From assembly GCF_900114015.1 (NCBI RefSeq), contig NZ_FORN01000004.1, forward strand, positions 124,001 to 188,000: 64,000 bases of DNA, in the 5' to 3' direction. The first letter of the stretch is position 1; each line of letters begins with the position of its first letter. Below, piece by piece: positions 1-8,018 of the stretch. The position numbers and the translations under genes were made by a program. The notes beneath the pieces were generated by a model. That model worked only from the letters and a program-made list of their open reading frames with translations. It was not told the DNA's origin and searched no databases. The stretch is from Caulobacter sp. UNC279MFTsu5.1 (GTDB lineage Bacteria; Pseudomonadota; Alphaproteobacteria; Caulobacterales; Caulobacteraceae).

Positions 1-664
1 CCAGGCCATCGGGACCGCCGTCCAGGGCCAGGCGCGGCTCATGGTCGCGGACCTCCGGCTCCAGGGTCTCGATCACATGGGTGGCGATGTAGGGCGGGTT
101 GGAGACCACCAGGTCGAAGCTGTCGTCGCCCAGGCCGTTGGTCCAGTCGCCGCGCAGCAGGGCCACCCGGCCGCTGAGGTCGAGGTTGGCGGCGTTCTCG
201 CGGGCCACGGCCAGGGCCTCTTCCGACACGTCGATCCCCAGCCCCTTGGCGGCGGGGCGCTCGGCCAGCACCGCCAGCAGGATCGTGCCCGAGCCGACGC
301 CCAGGTCCAGCATGTTGAACGGTATCTGCTCGGGGAAGGCCTTCAGCACCTCGTCGACGATGACCTCGGTCTCGGGACGCGGGGTCAGGACGTGCTTGTT
401 GACCTGCAGCAGGATCTTCCAGAAACCCTTGCGGCCGATGATGTGGCTGACCGGCTCGCGGCGGGCGCGGCGGTTCAGGAAATCGTCCAGCGTCGCCATC
501 TGGGCCTCGGTCAGCACCCGATAGGGATCGGTGATGATGTCGGTGCGGGTGACGTCGGCGGCCACCTCCAGCAGCAGACGGGCGTCGATGGCCGGCTGGT
601 CGATCTGAACGTTCTTCAGACGGTCCTTGGCGGCGTTCCAGGCTTTGACGAGGGTCAGGGTCAT
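1..664 (-). CDS. prmC: PrmC/HemK release factor glutamine methyltransferase, partial
   Basis: Methylates, with SAM, the glutamine of the GGQ motif of class I release factors in the cytoplasm. About 221 residues are visible and the C-terminus lies beyond the left edge; the full family length is about 280-290. Read on the minus strand it starts MTLTLVKAWNAAKDRLK, has an N-terminal helical domain, a SAM-binding GVGSGT at residues 122-127 and the catalytic NPPY at 189-192. The partner gene prfA is usually directly upstream. Here it lies 4.9 kb away in the same orientation, with unrelated genes between. The start is the first ATG of the frame, divergent from the antitoxin gene at 748. Identification is firm. 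Confidence 0.93.
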   Translation of the reverse strand, partial: MTLTLVKAWNAAKDRLKNVQIDQPAIDARLLLEVAADVTRTDIITDPYRVLTEAQMATLDDFLNRRARREPVSHIIGRKGFWKILLQVNKHVLTPRPETEVIVDEVLKAFPEQIPFNMLDLGVGSGTILLAVLAERPAAKGLGIDVSEEALAVARENAANLDLSGRVALLRGDWTNGLGDDSFDLVVSNPPYIATHVIETLEPEVRDHEPRLALDGGPDGL

Positions 665-747
665 GGGCGGGTTCTTACTTCGCCTTTTCGGCGGGCGCGA
701 CATTGTCGTGGTGGCGAGGTTTGCTACCCTCGAGGTCGGAGTCCCCG

Positions 748-1023
748 ATGAGCAGACCCACCTCTGTCAGGCTCGACGAACATTTTCAAACCTTCATCGC
801 GACATTGCTGCGCGAAGGACGATACCGGTCAGCCGACCAAGTCGTCCACGCGGGGCGGGCGTTGCTCGAGCATCAGACCAAGCTGGAGGCGCTCAGAACC
901 GCGCTAGGCAAAGGCGAACGGAGCGGCTTCATCGAGAACTTCGACTTCGACGCCTTCATCGAAGAAAAGCTGCAAGGCGAAGGTGTGGAAGCCATCGAGC
1001 CCCGCCCTCCTCCACACAGGTAG
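748..1023 (+). CDS. ParD-like ribbon-helix-helix antitoxin
   Basis: A 91-residue protein opening MSRPTSVRLDEHFQTFI and followed by GRYRSADQVVHAGRALLE, the typical ParD N-terminal ribbon-helix-helix layout (DNA binding and autorepression). The C-terminal half (FDFDAFIEEKLQ) would be the toxin-binding segment. ParD normally neutralises a ParE directly downstream. Here the next gene is instead a second, unrelated-looking antitoxin at 1044, and the only ParE/RelE-type toxin begins at 1263. The ATG at 748 was chosen over an in-frame upstream start because the family begins with this motif. Either the cognate ParE has been lost or both antitoxins serve the one toxin. The family call is good; the partner is inference. 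Confidence 0.8.
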   Translation: MSRPTSVRLDEHFQTFIATLLREGRYRSADQVVHAGRALLEHQTKLEALRTALGKGERSGFIENFDFDAFIEEKLQGEGVEAIEPRPPPHR

Positions 1024-1043
1024 ATCGTGCTAGGCTTGTCCCC

Positions 1044-1220
1044 ATGAAGCCCGAACCGACCAATTTGCATGACTTGGACGAAGACGCCGAAGCGGCGGCC
1101 GACGCTGAAGGCCTGGCCGATCTCGACGCTGGCCGCGTCGTTTCGGGCGAGGCGGTGAAGCGCTGGCTTCGTTCGTGGGGAACGGCCGATGTGTTGCCGA
1201 CCCCACGCATAGGCGATTGA
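1044..1220 (+). CDS. Small antitoxin-like protein (58 aa) preceding a ParE/RelE toxin
   Basis: A 58-residue acidic protein. Its second half reads DLDAGRVVSGEAVKRWLRSWG, a pattern I associate with short CopG/YefM-like antitoxins placed before RelE/ParE toxins in alphaproteobacteria (residues GRxVxxEAVxxWLxSWGT, then a PTPR tail). It lies 20 bp after the ParD-like gene and 42 bp before the toxin gene, on the same strand, so the three probably form one transcript. A weak AGG precedes the ATG. It is too short for a confident family assignment without a profile search; the position before a toxin is the best support. Confidence 0.7.
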   Translation: MKPEPTNLHDLDEDAEAAADAEGLADLDAGRVVSGEAVKRWLRSWGTADVLPTPRIGD

Positions 1221-1262
1221 AACAGCCCCCAAGACAGGGCGTCGTGACGCCACAATCGGCGC

Positions 1263-1556
1263 ATGACCACGAAGCCTCAAACCTACACAGTCACGGTCTC
1301 CGCGCTCGCGCTCCACCAACTGAAAGAGGCTTGCGCCTATATCCATGCGCAAGGCGCACCACTCGCGGCCCAACGGATGGCGGCCCGATTTGACGCCGCC
1401 ATCGAAACGCTGGAACGCCACCCGGAGAGGGGAAGGCGGGTCGCACACGGCGTGCATGAGCTCTTGATCGTGCAACCCTACCTGATCCGCTACCGTATCC
1501 GCGCGAACGTGGTTGAAGTCGTGCGTATCCGCCATGCGGCTCAGCGGCCCACCTAG
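1263..1556 (+). CDS. ParE/RelE-family toxin
   Basis: A 97-residue protein with the ParE/RelE fold signature. An N-terminal helix carries LKEACAYIHAQGAPLAAQRMAARFDAA, then LERHPERGRRV, then a beta-rich end LIVQPYLIRYRIRANVVEVVRIRHAAQRP. ParE members poison gyrase and RelE members cut mRNA; the sequence alone does not decide which. The RHAAQRP end resembles the ParE subgroup. It is the last gene of the three-gene run and is followed by a convergent MOSC gene 9 bp away. Length is normal, and nothing suggests inactivation. Confidence 0.85.
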   Translation: MTTKPQTYTVTVSALALHQLKEACAYIHAQGAPLAAQRMAARFDAAIETLERHPERGRRVAHGVHELLIVQPYLIRYRIRANVVEVVRIRHAAQRPT

Positions 1557-1565
1557 GTCTCAAGG

Positions 1566-2327
1566 CTAGACCACCGCCACCTCATCCCCCTCGGCCACCG
1601 CTCCGCCCGCCTCCACCTTCAGGTAGACGCCGCAGAACATGTGGCCGTAGTGGTCGAACAGGGCCTTCACCAGTTCGATGTCGCGCTCGGCCGTGACCGG
1701 GTCGACGTGGGTGGCGGCGCAGCGGACGATCGGCTTGAGCACTTCGGCCCTCGCCCCGCCCACCCGCATCGCCCGGCCCGTCCAGTCGTTCTCGACCCAG
1801 GCCGGCCAGCCCTCGACATAGAGGTTGGCGCGAAAGCGCAGGGGATCCACCGGCCGGCCCAGCCTGCCCTCCAGGTCGCGGACGCTGGCCAGGTTGACGA
1901 TCGAGACATAGCCGCTGCGGCTGTCCATGAACCGGTGGTCGCCCGGCCCCTCGATCACGCGCAAGGGGCCCTTGATCTCGCCCTCCAGCAACTTCGCCAG
2001 CCAGGCCTCGAACCCGCGCCGCCCCTCGTCGCCGCGCAGGTCGCCGGCGAAGTCGGCCAGGCCCTCGGCCCTGGCGCTGAACATCCCGGTCGCCTCGTCA
2101 TAGGCCGTCCGCGCCTTGGCCACGGCCGGGATCTTGGCCAGGACCGTGAACTTCATCTTCGAGATGTGGTCGGGCGCTTCGGGGTCGAAGCCGCTGGGCC
2201 CCTCCTCGACCGCGTAGAGGCGGTCGCAGGGGAAGCACCGGCCCGCGGCCAGCTCGGCCCGGCCCAGGCGTTCGGGCGTGAATCCCTTGACGGGGTGGCG
2301 ATAGAGGCTGGCGATCCGGGCTTGCAT
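1566..2327 (-). CDS. MOSC domain-containing protein
   Basis: A 253-residue protein with the layout of MOSC proteins: an N-terminal beta-barrel beginning ARIASLYRHPVKGFTPE and a C-terminal MOSC domain containing RFRANLYVEG and the single likely metal-sulfur cysteine in KPIVRCAATHVDP. Such proteins bind or sulfurate molybdenum cofactor or act as N-hydroxylated-base reductases (mARC-like). The substrate cannot be told here. The start MQARIASLY at 2327 was preferred to an in-frame ATG 36 bp upstream, because family members begin close to this strand. It is divergent from the YihY-family gene at 2429. Confidence 0.82.
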   Translation of the reverse strand: MQARIASLYRHPVKGFTPERLGRAELAAGRCFPCDRLYAVEEGPSGFDPEAPDHISKMKFTVLAKIPAVAKARTAYDEATGMFSARAEGLADFAGDLRGDEGRRGFEAWLAKLLEGEIKGPLRVIEGPGDHRFMDSRSGYVSIVNLASVRDLEGRLGRPVDPLRFRANLYVEGWPAWVENDWTGRAMRVGGARAEVLKPIVRCAATHVDPVTAERDIELVKALFDHYGHMFCGVYLKVEAGGAVAEGDEVAVV

Positions 2328-2428
2328 GGCGCGCAAGGTCGGCGACGACTCGGCGCTTGGCAAGGTATGGCTTGGGCCGGCGGAACGGAGGCGCGGCCGA
2401 CGTGTTCCCCCAGCGGAGGGCCCAGACC

Positions 2429-3694
2429 ATGACCGACCCCGTGCCGCGGCGCCCGATCCGGTCGTGGATCGCCTCTCGGCCCTATCATCTGGCCCCCTGG
2501 ATCGCGCTGCTGGCCCTGGTCCCCTTCGTGCTGCCCAAGCCCGGACGTCCGCACGGGCCGCACGAGACGCCGCTGGACCATCCGCCGGGCCTGTCCGAGG
2601 ACCGGGCCATGCCGCCGCACGACTTCGACAGGGCCGAGCCGATGCGCGGCCGGGCGGCCCGGCACCCGCACCGCATTCCCGTCCTGGGCTGGCGCGACAT
2701 CCTCTGGCGCACCTTCCGCGAGATCAGCGTCGACCGCCTGCCCGCCGTGGCCGGCGGCGTGACCTTCTACACCCTGCTGGCCATCTTCCCGGCCATCGGC
2801 GCCTTCGTCTCGCTGTACGGCCTGTTCGCCGACGTCGGGGCGGTCGAGAAGCAGCTGCAGGAGATGTCCAACGTCTTCCCCGCCAGCGTCGTCAACATCA
2901 TCGGCGAGCAGATGCTGCGCCTGGCCAGCCAAGAGCAGACCAAGCTGGGCGTGGCCTTCGTGCTCAGCCTGCTGCTGTCGATCTGGTCGGCCAACGCCAG
3001 CATGAAGGCGCTCTTCGACGGGCTGAACATCGCCTATGACGAGGACGAGAAGCGCCATTTCCTGGCCAAGACGGCCTGGACCTACGCCTTCACCTTCTGC
3101 GCCCTGCTCTACGCCGTGGTGCTGGCCGGCGTGCTGATCGCCGCGCCGGTGCTGTTCGAGCGGATCGGGCTGAGCTCGGCGGCGGCGATCTGGATCCCGC
3201 TGCGCTGGCTGATCGTGCTGGCGGTGACGGCGGTCGCCTTCGCCATGCTGTACCGCTTCGCCCCTTGCCGGGCCCGCCCCCGCTGGCGCTGGGTGATCTG
3301 GGGCGCGGTGTTCGGGGCGGCGGCCTGGCTGGGCGGCTCGCTGGTGTTCTCGGTCTATGTCAACCGCGTGGCCCATTACGACGCCACCTACGGCCCGCTG
3401 GGAACGGTGATCGCCTTCATGGTCTGGATGTGGTTCTCGATCATGACCGTCCTGGTCGGGGCCGAGCTGAACGCCGAGATCGAGCACCAGACCGCCATCG
3501 ACTCCACCACCGGCCCCGAGAAGCCGATGGGCCAGCGCGGCGCGGCCATGGCCGACACGGTGGGCCTGGCCTTCCACCCCTGGGAGATCATCCAGCGCGA
3601 GGCGGGCGCGGTGAAGCGGGTGTCCGGCCGCTACTGGGGCCACGCCCGCGGGCTGGGGCGGACAAAGCCGCCGCCGGAACCGCCCAAGCCCTGA
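2429..3694 (+). CDS. YihY/BrkB-family inner membrane protein
   Basis: A 421-residue integral membrane protein of the YihY/virulence factor BrkB family. A cytoplasmic N-terminal stretch of about 85 residues contains GWRDILWRTFREISVDRLPAVAGGVTFY; the end of this, RLPAVAGGVTFYTLLAIFPA, is the family signature. About six membrane segments follow, ending near MVWMWFSIMTVLVGAELNAEIEHQ. The C-terminal cytoplasmic tail is proline-rich. The function of the family is unsettled (it was once wrongly called RNase BN). The start at 2429 (MTDPVPRRP) was chosen; an ATG at 2357 in frame would overlap the region upstream of the MOSC gene. Confidence 0.88.
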   Translation: MTDPVPRRPIRSWIASRPYHLAPWIALLALVPFVLPKPGRPHGPHETPLDHPPGLSEDRAMPPHDFDRAEPMRGRAARHPHRIPVLGWRDILWRTFREISVDRLPAVAGGVTFYTLLAIFPAIGAFVSLYGLFADVGAVEKQLQEMSNVFPASVVNIIGEQMLRLASQEQTKLGVAFVLSLLLSIWSANASMKALFDGLNIAYDEDEKRHFLAKTAWTYAFTFCALLYAVVLAGVLIAAPVLFERIGLSSAAAIWIPLRWLIVLAVTAVAFAMLYRFAPCRARPRWRWVIWGAVFGAAAWLGGSLVFSVYVNRVAHYDATYGPLGTVIAFMVWMWFSIMTVLVGAELNAEIEHQTAIDSTTGPEKPMGQRGAAMADTVGLAFHPWEIIQREAGAVKRVSGRYWGHARGLGRTKPPPEPPKP

Positions 3695-3726
3695 GGCGGG
3701 ACTATCGCCCTGGCCCACGCTCGCCT

Positions 3727-4968
3727 ATGTCCAGGCGGTGGCGTTCGGGGAGCATGGCCTTGGCGGGAACGAGAACGGCGCGGCCGACGGCCGCGGGGGG
3801 CGAAGTCAGGACGCCGGTCAAGACGGCCTGGACCTCGTCGATCAGCGCGGCCGTGCTCGCCGCCTGCGCGATCGGCGCGGCGGTCTGGAACCGCCTGACG
3901 CCCGATGTTTACGCCGATGGCCTGACCGATCTGATCGCGGCGGGCTTTGTCCTGGCGGCGGCCTACACCGTCGCCGCCGTCCAGGTCGGCTACACTCGCC
4001 TGCTGTCCGACCGCGTCGAGCATCGCGAACTGTTCCGCGAACGCGTCCTACGCCGCGCCCAGGTCGCCGGCTATCGCCCGCAGCTGGCGACCAAGCAGAT
4101 CCGCCTGGTCGCCGTCCCCGGCGAGGCCAAGGATCTGGTCGTCCCCCTCAATGTCGTCGAGAACCCGGTCTGGGCCGCCTGGCTGGAGACCTTGAAGGAC
4201 CTCGACATCGAGGACCATAACGCCGTCATCGACGTGATGGCGGCCGATACGCGGCTGGGTCGCAATCCCGAGCAGCGGCTCCAGGCCCTGGGGTCCCTGC
4301 ACCGCCTGGCCGCCTACCTGACCTGGGGCGGCCTGGCCCTCGCGGCCTGGATCTTCGTCTATCCCCGCCCCTATGAGCTGGCGATCCTGGCCGGCGTCCT
4401 GACACCGCTGATCGCCCTGGCCGCCGCCAACCTATGGCCCGGCCTGGTGGTGTTGATCGGAGGGGACGACAACGACCCGCACGTCAATTTGACTATGTTC
4501 TGGCTCGCGCCCAGCGCCGCCCTGGCGCTTCGCGCCCTGTTCGACATCCACACCGTGGACTGGCTGCCGCCGATCGGCGCGGGCGCCGCCCTGGCCGCCG
4601 CGCCTTTCGCCCTGGCCTGGCGCGTCGAGAAAGCGGCCGGCCATCCATGGCGCGCGATCACCTCGGCGTTCGTGGCCCTGGCCTGGGGTTGGGGCACGAT
4701 CAGCCTGGCCAACGCCCTGTTCGACCGGGCCCCGGCCGTCGTACATCCGGCGACCGTCGTCGAACGAACCGGCTCGGCCGACAAGGATCCGGGCCTCACC
4801 CTGCGCGTAGCCGACGCCGCGCCGTCCTTGCCCGTCCTGAAAGAACTCGGCGTCTCGCAGGCCCGCTACCGCGCCGTCAGGGTCGGCGACCGCGCCTGCG
4901 TGGCCATCCACCCCGGCTGGCTGGGTTGGCGCCGCGCCCAGGTCGTCGACTGCCCCTCCGCCCGCTGA
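3727..4968 (+). CDS. Unknown multi-pass membrane protein
   Basis: A 413-residue protein I do not recognise. After a basic N-terminus there are two membrane segments (about residues 35-75), a soluble segment of about 110 residues with KQIRLVAVPGEAKDLVVPLN, then at least five further hydrophobic helices between about 195 and 345. A C-terminal soluble domain has two cysteines (RACVAIHPGWLGW and VVDCPSAR), possibly periplasmic and disulfide-linked. The start is uncertain: ATG at 3727 or 3754, and neither has a well-placed Shine-Dalgarno. It lies 32 bp after the YihY-family gene and 23 bp before the acetyltransferase gene, so co-transcription is plausible. Confidence 0.65.
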   Translation: MSRRWRSGSMALAGTRTARPTAAGGEVRTPVKTAWTSSISAAVLAACAIGAAVWNRLTPDVYADGLTDLIAAGFVLAAAYTVAAVQVGYTRLLSDRVEHRELFRERVLRRAQVAGYRPQLATKQIRLVAVPGEAKDLVVPLNVVENPVWAAWLETLKDLDIEDHNAVIDVMAADTRLGRNPEQRLQALGSLHRLAAYLTWGGLALAAWIFVYPRPYELAILAGVLTPLIALAAANLWPGLVVLIGGDDNDPHVNLTMFWLAPSAALALRALFDIHTVDWLPPIGAGAALAAAPFALAWRVEKAAGHPWRAITSAFVALAWGWGTISLANALFDRAPAVVHPATVVERTGSADKDPGLTLRVADAAPSLPVLKELGVSQARYRAVRVGDRACVAIHPGWLGWRRAQVVDCPSAR

Positions 4969-4991
4969 CCCACGCCTTCCAGGACCACCCC

Positions 4992-5522
4992 ATGATCTTC
5001 GCCCCCGCCCTGCCTTCCGAATTCCCCGCCATCGTCGACCTGGTCAATTCCGCCTATCGCGGCCAGGGCGCCCAGGCCGGGTGGACCACCGAGGCCGGCT
5101 ATATCGACGGCCAGCGCATCGACCTGGAGAGCCTCAAGCAGGACCTGGCCGAGGCGCCGAACGCCGTCCTGCTGACCCTGCGCGACGCGGAAGGCGGCCC
5201 GCTGCTGGGCTGCGTCTGGGTCGTACCCGACGCCGAGGTTCCGGAGGGCGACGCCTGGTACCTGGGCATGCTGACCATCCGCCCCGACCAGCAGGACCGC
5301 CAGCTGGGCCGGGCCCTGCTGGCCCACGGCGAGGCCTACGCCCGGGACCGGGGCGCCCGGCGCGTGCGCCTGACCGTCGTCCATCTGCGCGACACCCTGA
5401 TCGCCTGGTACCAGCGCCGGGGCTACGCCCTGACCGGCGAGACCAAGCCCTTCCCGGTGGCCGAGCGGTTCGGACGGCCGCAGCGCGCGCTGGAGTTCGT
5501 GGTGCTGGAGAAGGGGCTGTAG
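4992..5522 (+). CDS. GNAT-family N-acetyltransferase
   Basis: A 176-residue GNAT acetyltransferase, which would transfer acetyl from acetyl-CoA to an amine. It shows WYLGMLTIRPDQQDRQLGRALLAHGEAYA, whose second half (QDRQLGRALL) is the acetyl-CoA-binding motif A (QxxGxG/A) with the usual preceding beta-4 strand. Motif B follows near the C-terminus as IAWYQRRGYALTGETKPFP. The length is normal for a stand-alone member. The substrate is unknown. It ends 13 bp before the convergent prfA stop codon. Confidence 0.88.
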   Translation: MIFAPALPSEFPAIVDLVNSAYRGQGAQAGWTTEAGYIDGQRIDLESLKQDLAEAPNAVLLTLRDAEGGPLLGCVWVVPDAEVPEGDAWYLGMLTIRPDQQDRQLGRALLAHGEAYARDRGARRVRLTVVHLRDTLIAWYQRRGYALTGETKPFPVAERFGRPQRALEFVVLEKGL

Positions 5523-5535
5523 GAGGGTCGGAGGT

Positions 5536-6603
5536 CTAGAAACCCTCTTCCAGGCTCGCCAGCCTGGCCGCCTGGTCCTCGGCGATCAGCGGCTTGATGA
5601 TGTCGTCCAGGGCGTCGCCCTCCATCACCTTGGCCAGGTTGTAGAGCGTCAGGTTGATCCGGTGGTCGGTGACCCGGCCCTGCGGGAAGTTGTAGGTGCG
5701 GATGCGCTCGGAGCGGTCGCCGCTGCCGACCTGGCTCTTGCGGGCGTCCGAGCGGGCGGTGTCCAGCGCCTCGCGCTGCATGTCGTAGAGGCGCGCCTTC
5801 AGGTTCTTCATCGCCCGGGCGCGGTTCTGGTGCTGGCTCTTCTCCGACGACGTCACCACCACGCCGGTCGGCAAGTGGGTGATGCGCACGGCCGAGTCGG
5901 TCTTGTTGACGTGCTGGCCGCCGGCCCCGGACGAGCGGTAGGTGTCGATCCGCAGGTCGCTTTCGTTGATCTCGATCTCGACGTCCTCGGCCTCGGGCAG
6001 CACCGCGACGGTGGCGGCCGAGGTGTGGATGCGGCCTTGCGCCTCGGTGGCCGGCACGCGCTGGACGCGGTGCACGCCGCTCTCGAACTTCCAGCGGCCG
6101 AACACGCCGTCGCCGGTGACCGAGGCGATGATTTCCTTGTAGCCGCCCATCTCGCCTTCCGAGACGCTGTCGATCTCGACCCGCCAGCCCTGCAGCTGGG
6201 CGTAGCGCTGGTACATGCGGAACAGGTCGCCGGCGAACAGGGCCGCCTCGTCGCCGCCCGTGCCGGCCCGCACTTCCAGGATGGCCGAAGCGTTCTCGTC
6301 CTTGTCGCGCGGGGCCAGCATCAGAGCCAGCTCGCGCTCCATGACCGGCAGCTTCTCGTCCAGCGCCGCCTTCTCGTCGGCGACCATCGCCGCCATTTCC
6401 GGGTCGCCGGCCATTTCCTCCAGCTCGGCGCGCTCGGCGCTGAGCTTGGCCAGGGCCTCGACGGCCTCGGCCACCGGGCGTAGCTCGGCGTGCTCCTTGG
6501 AGAGCTTGACGATCTCGGCCCCGTCCGTGGCCGCGCCCATGCGGGCTTCGACTTCGCGGAAGCGGTCGAGAACTTGGTCGAGGCGGGCCTGGGGCAGTCG
6601 CAA
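5536..6603 (-). CDS. prfA: Peptide chain release factor 1
   Basis: RF1 recognises UAA and UAG stop codons and triggers peptide release on the ribosome. The 355-residue length is typical. The stop-codon-reading PxT motif is present as PAT in [12 protein letters not shown] (about residue 185), and the peptidyl-tRNA hydrolysis motif GGQ is in [20 protein letters not shown] (about residue 228). The PAT tripeptide marks RF1 rather than RF2. PrmC, encoded at the left edge, would methylate the GGQ glutamine. The first ATG of the frame gives the usual N-terminus ([15 protein letters not shown]). Confidence 0.97.
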   Translation of the reverse strand: MRLPQARLDQVLDRFREVEARMGAATDGAEIVKLSKEHAELRPVAEAVEALAKLSAERAELEEMAGDPEMAAMVADEKAALDEKLPVMERELALMLAPRDKDENASAILEVRAGTGGDEAALFAGDLFRMYQRYAQLQGWRVEIDSVSEGEMGGYKEIIASVTGDGVFGRWKFESGVHRVQRVPATEAQGRIHTSAATVAVLPEAEDVEIEINESDLRIDTYRSSGAGGQHVNKTDSAVRITHLPTGVVVTSSEKSQHQNRARAMKNLKARLYDMQREALDTARSDARKSQVGSGDRSERIRTYNFPQGRVTDHRINLTLYNLAKVMEGDALDDIIKPLIAEDQAARLASLEEGF

Positions 6604-6763
6604 GGGGAAACGTCACGCAGTGGAGGAACGGGCGGTCTCTCTACCGCTCCGGACGCGCCGCGTCACCCCTTGGCGGGAGCACCTGTAAAGCGCGGCCATG
6701 CGCCCCTATCTCCCGCACGCGGCCGTCTCATCCCCCAGGCCGCGCCTCTCCTCGGAGCTCTCC

Positions 6764-7276
6764 ATGCCCCTGTCGATGCATCGCGCCTCGGTTCCCGTCT
6801 TCGTCCGCGCCCTCAAGGTGCTGGCCACCCTGCTCGAAAAGGGCGAGGCCCACGCCAAGGCCCAGGGCCTGGATCCCGACGCCCTGGTCGCCGCCCGCCT
6901 GGCCGACGACATGCTGCCGCTGTCGGGCCAGGTCCAGCGCGCCTCGGACGCCGCCAAGGGCGCGGTGTCGCGCCTGACCGGGGTCGAGGCCCCCGCCATG
7001 CCCGACGAGGAGTCGACCTTCGCCCAGCTCCAGAAGCGCGTGGCCGACACCCTGGCCTACGTCCAGAGCGTCGACCCCAAGGCCTTCGAGGGCGGCGAGG
7101 ACCGCACCGTCGAACTGAAGTTCCCCGGCGGGACCCTGACCTTCACCGGCGAGGACTACCTGTTCGACTTCGCCCTGCCGAACTTCTTCTTCCACGTGGT
7201 CACCGCCTACGACATCCTGCGCCACAACGGCGTGCAGATCGGCAAGCTGGACTATCTGGGGCCGGCGCAGGGCTAG
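6764..7276 (+). CDS. DUF1993 domain-containing protein
   Basis: A 170-residue soluble protein of the DUF1993 family, whose function is unknown; members look like DinB-fold helical bundles. Characteristic pieces are MHRASVPVFVRALKVLATLLEKGEAH at the N-terminus and NFFFHVVTAYDILRHNGV near the C-terminus. The start at 6764 is supported by a GGAG about 7 bp upstream; an in-frame ATG at 6698 lacks one. It is divergent from prfA and followed by a palindromic repeat element. Confidence 0.85.
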   Translation: MPLSMHRASVPVFVRALKVLATLLEKGEAHAKAQGLDPDALVAARLADDMLPLSGQVQRASDAAKGAVSRLTGVEAPAMPDEESTFAQLQKRVADTLAYVQSVDPKAFEGGEDRTVELKFPGGTLTFTGEDYLFDFALPNFFFHVVTAYDILRHNGVQIGKLDYLGPAQG

Positions 7277-7298
7277 ATCGCGGCGGAAGCCCACACAC

Positions 7299-7412
7299 CG
7301 TTGTCATCCCGGAAAGCGCGCAGCGCTTGTCCGGGACCCAGGTGAACCGCAAGGCCTTCGCCCAGTCCCCTGGGTCCCGGACAGCCCCTACGGGGCTTCC
7401 GGGATGACAACG
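7299..7412 (+). repeat. Palindromic intergenic repeat, family A
   Basis: A 114-bp element whose ends are inverted copies of CGTTGTCATCCCGG, with inner inverted arms (TCCGGGACCCAG and CTGGGTCCCGGA). Related elements at 19124 and 29571 share the TGTCATCCCGG ends. It fills the gap between the convergent DUF1993 and molybdopterin-domain genes. On either strand the RNA would form a long hairpin that could end transcription or protect 3' ends. Confidence 0.85.
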
Positions 7413-7421
7413 ATTTTGGGT

Positions 7422-7910
7422 TCACTGAACCGCCTTCACCTCCACCGACGCCAGCATCCGCGGCGACCGCCCTGGGCGCAGGTCGCCGTCGACGACCAGG
7501 CGGTAGGGTCCTTCCTTGGCGTCCAGCGGCTGGCCGTCCTTGCTGTCGGCGATAATCACCGGATTGGCGCGGTAGATCGGGTCGGTCTCGCCCAGGGAAT
7601 AGGTGCTGGTGAAGCCGTCCGAACCCTTGGCGATCACCACCTGGTTCAGGTAGCGACCCATCAGCCGGTCGCCCGACACCACCCCCGCCCGGCGCAGGGC
7701 CGCGTTCAGCAGCGCGCCCTCGTAGGTGATCTGCTTGCCGTGGGCGGTGAAGGTCGCCTTGGCGCGTGGCAGGGCCTTCAGGTCGGCCGGGGTCAGCACC
7801 ACGGTGTCGCGACCCTGGACGGTGACCTTCAGGTCCTGGGCCAGGACCGGCGTGGCGGCCAGGGCGGCCAAAGGGGCGACGATGGCGGCGAGGAGAAACG
7901 TCGGGCGCAT
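7422..7910 (-). CDS. Secreted molybdopterin-binding-domain (sulfite oxidase-like) protein
   Basis: A 162-residue precursor with a Sec signal peptide (MRPTFLLAAIVAPLAALAATPVLAQ, cut near residue 25). The remainder resembles the oxidoreductase molybdopterin-binding domain: VTVQGRDTVVLTPADLKALPR, then YEGALLNAALRRAGV, and YRLVVDGDLRPGRSPRMLASVEVK. Known catalytic members have a cysteine ligand to molybdenum; none is present here, so it may be a non-catalytic relative. It acts in the periplasm. The nearest upstream same-strand gene (8019) also encodes a periplasmic protein. Confidence 0.75.
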   Translation of the reverse strand: MRPTFLLAAIVAPLAALAATPVLAQDLKVTVQGRDTVVLTPADLKALPRAKATFTAHGKQITYEGALLNAALRRAGVVSGDRLMGRYLNQVVIAKGSDGFTSTYSLGETDPIYRANPVIIADSKDGQPLDAKEGPYRLVVDGDLRPGRSPRMLASVEVKAVQ

Positions 7911-7971
7911 GGCGGGGACCTTCTGTGGAGGTTCGATCTGGGGCCGATGCGCGCCGCCGAGCAAGCCCCTT

Positions 7972-8003
7972 CCGCTCACCCCGGCATTCGCCGGGATGAG
8001 CGG
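7972..8003 (+). repeat. Short palindromic repeat, family B
   Basis: A 32-bp near-perfect inverted repeat with arms reading CCGCTCACCCCGG and CCGGGATGAGCGG around a short loop. Similar hairpins occur at about 20001 and at 51732. It separates two same-strand genes and may act as a transcript-stabilising or attenuating hairpin. Confidence 0.7.
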
Positions 8004-8018
8004 ATTTCAGGGAAAAGC

